This document shows, one piece after another, positions 37,502-44,169 of a DNA stretch of 64,000 nucleotides (within the stretch, counting starts at the first letter, position 1; each line of letters begins with the position of its first letter). This stretch comes from Mycolicibacterium sp. TUM20985. GTDB lineage: Bacteria > Actinomycetota > Actinomycetes > Mycobacteriales > Mycobacteriaceae. Below the pieces are notes generated by a model, which worked only from the letters and a program-made list of their open reading frames with translations, was not told where the DNA came from and made no database searches. The stretch spans positions 5,332,001 through 5,396,000 of the forward strand of contig NZ_AP027291.1 in assembly GCF_030295745.1 (NCBI RefSeq). Direction: 5' to 3'. A program made the translations under genes and the position numbers.

Positions 37502-38545
37502 TCAGAAGGCATCCAGGTTGGTGTCGTTGTGCGACGCCAGATCGGTGTCGTTGTGCGACGCGATATCCGTCGAGTTGCCCGAGGCCACGTTGCTGGTGAA
37601 GCTGTGGTCGTCCACCGTGGTGTCGACGTGGTTGTCGGTGTGGGTCTCGGTCTCCGTCGACAGGTTCGTGTTGACCGAGTTGTCGGTGTGGTTGCCGCTG
37701 CCCAGATCACCGCCGACCGACGTCTGGTTGCCGCCGACGCTCGAGGTGGTGGAGTGCGACGAGGTGTCGTTGACGATGATCGACCCGCCGCCACCGCCGC
37801 CACCGGCGTTGGCCTCGTTGCCGCCGGTGCCGATGCCGAGCAGGCTGCCGCCGCCACTCGAACCGGCGCTGCCGCCGTTGCCGCCGGACATGTCGTTGTC
37901 CTTGATGACGGTTCCCTCGTTGCCGGTGATGATGTCGCCGCCGGAGTGCTGAGAGGTGTCGGTGACCTTGGTGTCGTTGCCCTCACCGATGAGGATCGGC
38001 GAGTGGCTGCCGCCTTCGATGTAGCCGGTGTTGGCGCTGTTGCCCTCGCCGACCACGTTGCCGTCACCGTTGACGCTGGTGGTGTCGATGTCGCCGGCGT
38101 TGCCGGTGTTGACGACACCGCCGTTGGTGGCGGAGTTGCTGGTCTTGTCGCCGAGGGTGATGTCGCCGAACCCCAGGTTGAAGGCACCCTGCTGGGCATT
38201 GGAGCCAGCGTGCTGATCGGGGCTGAGTAGTGAGGTGTCGTTGTTGCTGGCGAGCTCGGTGGCGTTGTGGCTGGCGAAGTCCGTCTGCGGCGCGAAGGCC
38301 GTCTGCGGGGAGAACGCCGCGGGGATGTTGTGGTAGCTGGCGACCGCGTGCTGCAGACCCTGAACCGGGTTTCCGCCGCCGAGCAGGACCCCGGCGGGTG
38401 CCGCCGAGGCGGCGACGGCCTGGAACTGTGCGGCGCTGACGTTCTGCAGACCAACGGAGCGCAGGGCGCCGTCGGGATCCTGGATGTAGCTGGCCGCCGA
38501 CGCGGGGCTGCGGAACAGGTCGAGGATGAAGTCGAGGAGGTTCAT
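37502..38545 (-). CDS. iniB: IniB, Gly/Asn-rich repeat protein
   Basis: A 347-residue protein, first gene of iniBAC. An N-terminal IniB module (about 1-50, NLLDFILDLFRSPASAASYI) is followed by a long region rich in Gly, Asn, Asp, Ser and Thr with short repeating turns such as TGNAGDIDTTSVNGDGN and SHNDTDLASHNDT, suggestive of a beta-solenoid; a poly-Gly block lies near residue 250. No classical signal peptide. Its role is unknown even in M. tuberculosis, where it is strongly induced by cell-wall drugs. ATG at 38545 with GGAAGG upstream. Promoter and repeat elements lie at 38609-38717. Confidence 0.92.
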   Translation of the reverse strand: MNLLDFILDLFRSPASAASYIQDPDGALRSVGLQNVSAAQFQAVAASAAPAGVLLGGGNPVQGLQHAVASYHNIPAAFSPQTAFAPQTDFASHNATELASNNDTSLLSPDQHAGSNAQQGAFNLGFGDITLGDKTSNSATNGGVVNTGNAGDIDTTSVNGDGNVVGEGNSANTGYIEGGSHSPILIGEGNDTKVTDTSQHSGGDIITGNEGTVIKDNDMSGGNGGSAGSSGGGSLLGIGTGGNEANAGGGGGGGSIIVNDTSSHSTTSSVGGNQTSVGGDLGSGNHTDNSVNTNLSTETETHTDNHVDTTVDDHSFTSNVASGNSTDIASHNDTDLASHNDTNLDAF

Positions 38546-38608
38546 GGGAGTGCCTTCCGGTGGTGGGTGTTCAGGTCATGTCGCCGGCCTTCCGGCGATC
38601 TGTCCACT

Positions 38609-38637
38609 ACGTTATGGGCCCGTCGGTGCCCTGGAAA
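38609..38637 (-). promoter_or_regulatory. Predicted iniB promoter
   Basis: On the minus strand a TAACGT -10 (38609-38614) and a TTTCCA -35 (38632-38637) are separated by 17 bases. The -35 is weak (four of six consensus bases), which fits dependence on an activator bound at the repeats just upstream. Confidence 0.55.
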
Positions 38638-38668
38638 CGGGGCCGCCACCCCTTGCCGATCGGGGCTG

Positions 38669-38717
38669 TTACGGGGTGCCCTAGGGGCATTCGTTAGGGG
38701 ATTAGGGGACATAGGGG
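38669..38717. repeat. Cluster of TTAGGGG-like direct repeats upstream of iniB
   Basis: Five units on the plus strand: ACGGGG (38671), TAGGGG at 38682, 38695, 38703 and 38712, at spacings of 11, 13, 8 and 9 bases. They lie about 32-80 bases upstream of the predicted -35 of iniB and match the repeats at 39502-39541. Confidence 0.8.
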
Positions 38718-38769
38718 TGTCCAACAACGTGGATCGCTGACCTGCACTGATGGAGCCCCGAAACGACGA

Positions 38770-38795
38770 CAGCGCGGCCATTGCTGGCCGCGCTG
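38770..38795 (-). terminator. Terminator after the IniB-N-domain gene
   Basis: A perfect 10-bp stem CAGCGCGGCC/GGCCGCGCTG with a six-base loop, 22 bases past the stop of the gene at 38818 and followed on the minus strand by TCGTCGTTT. It separates that gene from the iniB promoter. Confidence 0.75.
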
Positions 38796-38817
38796 CCGTG
38801 ATTGCTGGGTAGCTGGG

Positions 38818-39399
38818 TCACGTCAGGACATCGAAACCCGGGTCGTGAGACGGGTCCTGATGATCGTCGAGCGGGTGATGGAGGTCGGCGAACGAGTCGT
38901 CCGTCGACGCGGACCCGACGAGGTGCGGTTCGTCGATGACGGGCGCATCCAGGGCCATGTCGAACTCCGAGGGAGCCGCGACGGACGGCACGCTCGGCTC
39001 GCCGAAGCCGTGATCGACGATGGTGGGCGCGGACTCCTCCGGCAGGCTGACGACGTTGGCCACGGTGCGCACCTGATCGGCCAGTTCTCCCGTCGCCCAG
39101 TCACCGCCCTGGAGCGGCAGGTGGTCGTCGAACGCATCGAACGCCGCCGTCGCCGCACCGCTGGCCCAGATGTTGTGGGCCGAGTCCAGGAGAGGATCGC
39201 CGACACCGGCGCCTCCGCCGGTCGGTGCGACCGCCGACATCGACTCGGCGACGACGGGGATCAGGTGGTTAACGTCCGCGCTGGTCACGTCGGTCAGGTT
39301 CGCGTCGGCAATGGCCTGAGCGGGGTTGGCGGCGTACTGGGCGGCAGCGTCGGGATCGCGCACCAGCGCCATGACGAAGTCCAAGAGCGAGTTCGCCAC
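38818..39399 (-). CDS. IniB N-terminal-domain protein (Rv0340-like)
   Basis: A 193-residue protein. The first 50 residues (SLLDFVMALVRDPDAAAQYA, then NPAQAIADANLTDVTSADV) align by eye with the IniB N-terminus, including the LLDF start and the A-x-Y turn. The rest is acidic, rich in Asp, Ser, Pro and His, and ends in DDHQDPSHDPGFD. It occupies the place of Rv0340 just upstream of iniB in M. tuberculosis. Start GTG 39399 has GGA at good spacing; a TTG four codons upstream is possible. It is divergent from the Hsp70-like/iniR operon and separated from iniB by a terminator. Function unknown. Confidence 0.85.
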   Translation of the reverse strand: MANSLLDFVMALVRDPDAAAQYAANPAQAIADANLTDVTSADVNHLIPVVAESMSAVAPTGGGAGVGDPLLDSAHNIWASGAATAAFDAFDDHLPLQGGDWATGELADQVRTVANVVSLPEESAPTIVDHGFGEPSVPSVAAPSEFDMALDAPVIDEPHLVGSASTDDSFADLHHPLDDHQDPSHDPGFDVLT

Positions 39400-39441
39400 G
39401 GGTACGTCCAATCGTCGGCTCGGGTATTTGGGTCAGCTCGA

Positions 39442-39447
39442 ATGCTA
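39442..39447 (-). promoter_or_regulatory. Candidate -10 for the Rv0340-like gene
   Basis: TAGCAT on the minus strand, 43 bases upstream of the GTG start, with a poor -35. It is 55 bases from the repeat cluster at 39502-39541. Confidence 0.4.
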
Positions 39448-39501
39448 TCGGCGGCGCCCGGTCCTGGGATCGGTGCTGAGCCCACCCTCGGCCTCCGGGC
39501 A

Positions 39502-39541
39502 TTAGGGGGAGGTGCGTTAGGGGTTCAGGACCGTTAGGGGG
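39502..39541. repeat. TTAGGGG direct repeats in the divergent Rv0340-like / Hsp70-like promoter region
   Basis: Three units on the plus strand: TTAGGGGG (39502), TTAGGGG (39517) and TTAGGGGG (39534), spaced 15 and 17 bases; the last two are preceded by CG as GTTAGGGG. They end six bases before the predicted -35 of the Hsp70-like gene. Same element as at 38669-38717. Confidence 0.85.
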
Positions 39542-39547
39542 ATGACG

Positions 39548-39576
39548 TTCGCAACGGCCCGGACAGCCGCTATGGT
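39548..39576 (+). promoter_or_regulatory. Predicted promoter of the Hsp70-like/iniR operon
   Basis: TTCGCA (39548-39553) and TATGGT (39571-39576) with a 17-base spacer, directly downstream of the TTAGGGG repeats. Confidence 0.55.
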
Positions 39577-39614
39577 GAGGGCTGATTTTTCTTCGATCCG
39601 GCAGGGATGTGCTT

Positions 39615-41471
39615 ATGAGCGAACCACGCGGAACGACCGAAGCGCTGGGTTTGTCCGTCGGGACCACGAATTTGGTGGCGGCCCGCGTCGGTGCGGCGCC
39701 GGTGACGCGACGATCGACCCTCACCGTCTTCTCTGACCGCCCGCCGGAAGTGGGCGAGCTTCCCGGCCAGAATCAGCCCGGGCTCGTGCTGACGGGGTTC
39801 GTGGAACGGGTCGGCGATCCAGTGCCCCTGGTGGCGTCGGACGGGTCCACCCACCGCGCCGAGGTCGTGCTCGTCGAGGCCCTGGACGTGATGGCTCGCA
39901 CGGCCGGCGGCGGCGCTCCGGTCACCATTGCCGTACCCGCGCACTGGGGCCCCGGGGTCGTCGGCACCCTCCGCAACGCACTGCGGGCCAAGCCGGGCCT
40001 GTCCCCCGGCGGCGTCCCCGCCACGCTGATCCCCGACGCGGAGGCCGCCCTGGCCGGCCTGCGGACGGCGCCGGGACTGCCGTCCGACGGCGTGGTGGTG
40101 TTGTGCGACTTCGGCGGTGGCGGTACCTCCATCACTTTGGCCGACGCCCGCTCCGGCCTGACGCCCATCGGCAGCACCGTCAGATACCCCGACTTCTCCG
40201 GTGATCTGGTCGATCAGGCGTTGCTCAACCACGTCGTCGCGGGCATCGCCGACGCCAACTCCGCAGACCCCGCCAGCACGGCGGCGGTCGGGTCGCTCAG
40301 CAGCCTCCGCGATGAATGCCGCGCGGCCAAGGAACGGCTGTCCGCCGACACCGCCACCGTGATCCAGGCCGAGCTGCCCGGTTACTCCTCCGACGTCCGC
40401 ATCACCCGATCCGAGCTCGAGCGACTCATCGAGGCGCCGCTGGCCGGCCTGCTCTCGACGGTCACGGACACGTTGCAGCGCCTGCGCATTCCGCTCACCA
40501 GCGTCTCCGCGGTGGCCACCGTCGGTGGTGGAGCTGCCATACCGCTTGTCACCCAACAGCTTTCCGAACAGCTCCGCGCACCGGTGGTGAGCAGCCCGGT
40601 ACCGGTCCTGGCGAGCGCGGTCGGCGCGGCCATCGTCGCCGCCGCGGGTTTCGCCGGCGCCGGATTCGATGACGCCCAGACGGGCATGGCACCGACCGGC
40701 ATGGCTCCCACGGCGGACGCACCGACGGGTCTGGCGCCGACGATGGGCTGGGCAGCGGGCGCCCCCCTGGCGGGCGCGCGGCCCGACGACGCCACCGGCG
40801 CGGACGCGCTGGCATGGTCGCAGGATGACGACGTGCCGACTGGCGAACCCGTGCCGTACGCCGGTGGTGAGTACCAGTCCGAGTACTCGTCGACGGGCGC
40901 CAGGCCAGAGCTGGCGTTCGCCCACGACGAGGAGGACGACCTCCCCGATTCGGCGCCACTGCCCTGGTACAAACGGCCGCCCGTGCTGTTCGGCGCGGCG
41001 GCGGCCGCCGCGCTGCTGGCGGTCGGCGGGCTCGCGGTGACGCTGACCGGCAACTCCACCGACAGCGGTACCGTCACCGAGGTCGTCACGATCTCGTCGA
41101 CCGGCGCGAACGGCTTGGTGACCACTAGCCTCTCCACGCTGACCTCGGCCCAGTCGTCGGAGAACGGTGGCTCGTCGGCCACGACGACGATCTCGAACTC
41201 ACCGACGCCGACGTCGACGTCACCTACCAGCACGACGACCACCACGTCCCCCACGACGACCACGACCACCACGACGACGACGACCACCACCACGACGACC
41301 ACGACGCCCACCACCACGACCACGACGCAGCCGACGACGACGACCCCGCCGCCCACCACCACGCCACCGCCGGTCACGACCACCCAGCCGCCGATCACGC
41401 CGACCACGGTGGCCCCGCCGCCCGATACGCCGACCACTCCGGTGATCGCCCCGGTAGCACCGGGTCAGTGA
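39615..41471 (+). CDS. Membrane-anchored Hsp70/actin-like protein with Thr-rich tail
   Basis: A 618-residue protein. Residues about 1-350 form an Hsp70-type nucleotide-binding domain: phosphate-1 motif GLSVGTTN (12-19), phosphate-2 motif CDFGGGGTS (164-172) and adenosine motif ATVGGGAAIPL (near 302). There is no Hsp70 substrate-binding domain. Instead an acidic linker with short MAPTG-type repeats (near 357-375) is followed by one membrane segment (about 455-478) and an extracellular tail of about 140 residues dominated by Thr and Pro. ATG at 39615 has AGGGA upstream. The stop overlaps iniR as GTGA, so the two are co-translated. It may couple ATP state to envelope signalling; this is inference. 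Confidence 0.85.
   Translation: MSEPRGTTEALGLSVGTTNLVAARVGAAPVTRRSTLTVFSDRPPEVGELPGQNQPGLVLTGFVERVGDPVPLVASDGSTHRAEVVLVEALDVMARTAGGGAPVTIAVPAHWGPGVVGTLRNALRAKPGLSPGGVPATLIPDAEAALAGLRTAPGLPSDGVVVLCDFGGGGTSITLADARSGLTPIGSTVRYPDFSGDLVDQALLNHVVAGIADANSADPASTAAVGSLSSLRDECRAAKERLSADTATVIQAELPGYSSDVRITRSELERLIEAPLAGLLSTVTDTLQRLRIPLTSVSAVATVGGGAAIPLVTQQLSEQLRAPVVSSPVPVLASAVGAAIVAAAGFAGAGFDDAQTGMAPTGMAPTADAPTGLAPTMGWAAGAPLAGARPDDATGADALAWSQDDDVPTGEPVPYAGGEYQSEYSSTGARPELAFAHDEEDDLPDSAPLPWYKRPPVLFGAAAAAALLAVGGLAVTLTGNSTDSGTVTEVVTISSTGANGLVTTSLSTLTSAQSSENGGSSATTTISNSPTPTSTSPTSTTTTTSPTTTTTTTTTTTTTTTTTTPTTTTTTQPTTTTPPPTTTPPPVTTTQPPITPTTVAPPPDTPTTPVIAPVAPGQ
41215..41412 (+). repeat. Threonine-codon low-complexity repeat
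   Basis: ACG/ACC codon runs encode nearly continuous Thr with occasional Pro, Ser and Gln. The tract is prone to length variation and makes a long false frame on the opposite strand. Confidence 0.85.
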
Positions 41472-43954
41472 CCACGAGCGCCGCGGTTGCGTCGTGGGCG
41501 TCGACGCCCACGGAGCCCGCGAAGGTGCTCGTCTCAGGCGGCGTCGGCACGGGAAAGACGTTGCTTCTCAACGACATTCGATCCTCGTTGCGCGCATCCG
41601 GGCTCACGGTGATCGCCAGGGCGCCGCGGGACGCCGATCCCGCGGACGCCGCGGTGGTCATCGACGATGCCCACCTCCTCGACACCTCGGAGTTGGAGCG
41701 CCTACGCGAGCTCGTCGGTGATCGGGCGGCCACGATGGTGCTCGCGATCGAACCGCTGTCCCATCGACCCGCACTCACCGCCCTGCGCACGGCCATGATG
41801 CGGGAGGCGCCCGTCGTCGCGCTGGGCCCGCTGACGCCTGCGGAGGTGCACCGGCTGGCGGTCGACGTCCTCGGTGGTCCCGCACCGATCAATCTGGTTC
41901 CGGCGATCATGGCGGCGACCGAGGGGCTGCCGTTCCTGGTTCACCCCGCCCTGGCAGCCGTGACGTCCGGCGACCGGGGACCGGCAGGGGACGTCGTCGC
42001 CGCGGCGACCAGGGTCGCGCTGATCGAACGGTTGCGCCTCGTCGACGAACCCGTGCTAGACACCCTCCTGCTCTCGTCGCTCAGCCAGGAACTCGGGCCG
42101 GACGACGTCGCCGCCGCGCTGGGAACGGACCAGGACGAGGCGCAACGACTGGTCGACGTGGCCCGCGCCAGCGGGTTGATCGCCCCGTCGCACCGCCCCG
42201 CGTTCACCGACTCACTGCATCGGAGCGTGGCGCAGATCGTCGGCGCCGCGCGACACCGGCGCGTCGAAGAAGCGTTGCTGGAGAAGCAGATTCAGAATTC
42301 GACCCTATCGATGGACCTGGCCCTGCGACTCGCACAGCACGGCCTGCGCGACGCCCGGCTGGCCGAGGCGCTCACCGATCTCGCGGCCCACAATCGGGGG
42401 CGTCCGGCGACGGCCGCCCGCCTGTATCGCGCCGCGACCGACGTCGGAGCGCGCGAGATCGACGCCAAGCTCGCCGACGCGCTCGCACTGACCGGGGACT
42501 GCGCCACAGCGGGCCGGCTCGCCGACGAGTTGCTCGGCTCCGACGACCCCGAAGCGCGGGCCGCGGCGGTGCGGATCGGCGCGAGCGTCGCCGTGCACGA
42601 CGGGAGCGCGGCCCAGGCCGCCGAGTTGTTCCGGTGGTTGGGGCCCTACCCCGACGCAGTCATCGGGGCCGCAGCGGTCGTGGCGGCCCTCGGCGTGGGT
42701 GACGTCGCGGCGGCGCAGGCCGGGATGAGCGGCGACGCGTCGGGCCCACCGACGTCGACCGCGCGCGCGGCCCGCAGCCTGGCCGAGGGGCTGCTGCTCA
42801 CCCTCGACAGCACCTACCCCACGGCGATCGCCAGGTTGGCCCAGTCGATGACCGAGCAGTCGGCCGACGTCGTCACGCCCGACACCCCTGCGGCCCTGAT
42901 CGCGTTGGTGGCCTTGCACGGTGGCGACTCGGTGCGCGCCCGCAGCGTGATCTCCAGGGCCGTGCGGCAGACCGGCGGCGACGACGGTTTCGTCGCCCAC
43001 CGGCACACCCTGCTGTTGGCGTGGGCGCGGATGCTCGACGGCCAGCTGGCGGCCGCCTCGGCTGATGCCGCGTCGGTCGCACGGGCGCAGCTGCACCGGC
43101 GTGATGCGCTGTGGGCGGCCGCGTTGCAGACCGCCATCGCGCGCCGCGGTGGCGACAGCGGTGCCGTGCAGAAGCACTGGTATACCGCGATGGAGGTCCT
43201 CAGCGAGTACTCCATGGACGTCTTCGCGCTGCTTCCGCTCGGCGAACTGTGGGTGGCCGCCGCACGGCTGCGCCAGGTGGACCTCATCCAGCCCGCCGTC
43301 GACTCGGCGTTCGAACTGCTTGACCGACTTGGCAATCCGACGCTGTGGTCGGTCCCTCTGCACTGGTCGGGCGTCCACGCGGGCATCCTGGCCAACTCCC
43401 CGGGGTCGGTGGCGCCCCACGGTCAGGCGATGACGGCCGCCGCGCCCCACAGTCCGTTCGCGCGCGCGCTGGCGTCGGCGGGCCGCACCTGGTTGCGCGT
43501 GCTGGCCAACCACGTCGACACCGGCGAGGTCACGGCGGCCGCGCGCTCGCTGACGCAGTTCGGGCTCACCTGGGACGCGACCCGGCTCGCGAGCCAGGCG
43601 GCCCTCCAGACGCCCGACGGTCGCGTGTCGGGGGTCATGCTGCAGTTGGCCCGCGACCTCAAGGTCGCCGCGCCGGGCGGGGAGGACGCCACCGACGCCA
43701 CCGAGGCGCCCGCCGCGGCCGCGCCTGCGCAGGCGAGCTCGTCGATGGCGCCGTCGTTCCGACTGTCCGAACGGGAGCGCGAAGTTGCCGAGTTGCTGTT
43801 GCAGGGCATGCCCTATCGCGACATCGGCAGTCAGCTGTTCATCTCGGCCAAGACGGTGGAGCACCACGTAGCGCGCATCCGGCGCAGGCTGGGCGCGGAG
43901 TCGCGGTCCGAGCTGCTATCGATGCTGCGCGCGATCCTCGGGTCGAGCGGCTGA
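41468..43954 (+). CDS. iniR: IniR, STAND-type LuxR-family regulator of iniBAC
   Basis: An 828-residue signal-transduction ATPase. Walker A GGVGTGKT is at 24-31, Walker B VVIDDAH at 63-69; a helical TPR-like sensor region fills the middle, and a LuxR helix-turn-helix occupies the last 65 residues (LSEREREVAELLLQG, then IGSQLFISAKTVEHHVARI). Length and position match Rv0339c, reported as IniR, an ATPase that activates iniBAC in response to trehalose in envelope stress. Start GTG 41468 overlaps the stop of the Hsp70-like gene. Likely targets here are the TTAGGGG repeats upstream of iniB and of its own operon (inference). Confidence 0.92.
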   Translation: MTTSAAVASWASTPTEPAKVLVSGGVGTGKTLLLNDIRSSLRASGLTVIARAPRDADPADAAVVIDDAHLLDTSELERLRELVGDRAATMVLAIEPLSHRPALTALRTAMMREAPVVALGPLTPAEVHRLAVDVLGGPAPINLVPAIMAATEGLPFLVHPALAAVTSGDRGPAGDVVAAATRVALIERLRLVDEPVLDTLLLSSLSQELGPDDVAAALGTDQDEAQRLVDVARASGLIAPSHRPAFTDSLHRSVAQIVGAARHRRVEEALLEKQIQNSTLSMDLALRLAQHGLRDARLAEALTDLAAHNRGRPATAARLYRAATDVGAREIDAKLADALALTGDCATAGRLADELLGSDDPEARAAAVRIGASVAVHDGSAAQAAELFRWLGPYPDAVIGAAAVVAALGVGDVAAAQAGMSGDASGPPTSTARAARSLAEGLLLTLDSTYPTAIARLAQSMTEQSADVVTPDTPAALIALVALHGGDSVRARSVISRAVRQTGGDDGFVAHRHTLLLAWARMLDGQLAAASADAASVARAQLHRRDALWAAALQTAIARRGGDSGAVQKHWYTAMEVLSEYSMDVFALLPLGELWVAAARLRQVDLIQPAVDSAFELLDRLGNPTLWSVPLHWSGVHAGILANSPGSVAPHGQAMTAAAPHSPFARALASAGRTWLRVLANHVDTGEVTAAARSLTQFGLTWDATRLASQAALQTPDGRVSGVMLQLARDLKVAAPGGEDATDATEAPAAAAPAQASSSMAPSFRLSEREREVAELLLQGMPYRDIGSQLFISAKTVEHHVARIRRRLGAESRSELLSMLRAILGSSG

Positions 43955-44111
43955 GGCGTCCGACGTGACAACCGCCACAGCTTTCCCACACCGAACGTCC
44001 ACGACTTGCGCAATCAGCCCTGCGGCCGTACGCAACCAACCGGTGAGTTAGGACAGCCTTCGTAGCGACGCCAGAGCTACGGATGCCACTATGAGCTGGC
44101 ATCTAGCATAA

Positions 44112-44127
44112 GTTACCGGGCAGTAAC
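44112..44127. promoter_or_regulatory. Inverted repeat upstream of etfD, possible operator
   Basis: GTTAC-N6-GTAAC, 42 bases before the etfD start. The form is typical of TetR-family operators. No regulator gene adjoins it. Confidence 0.5.
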
Positions 44128-44169
44128 CGGACCCCCACTGTGCGTTGACTTCAACCCGGGAGGCTTCGC

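Noticed and set aside
38669..39541. TTAGGGG clusters considered as a CRISPR-like or telomere-like array
   Set aside because: Units are 6-8 bases with irregular 8-17-base spacing, no spacers or cas genes; position next to promoters fits operators.
40382..41437. Minus-strand frame rich in Val and Gly opposite the Hsp70-like gene
   Set aside because: It is the reverse reading of the ACG/ACC threonine repeat, not a PE/PPE-like or Gly-rich gene.
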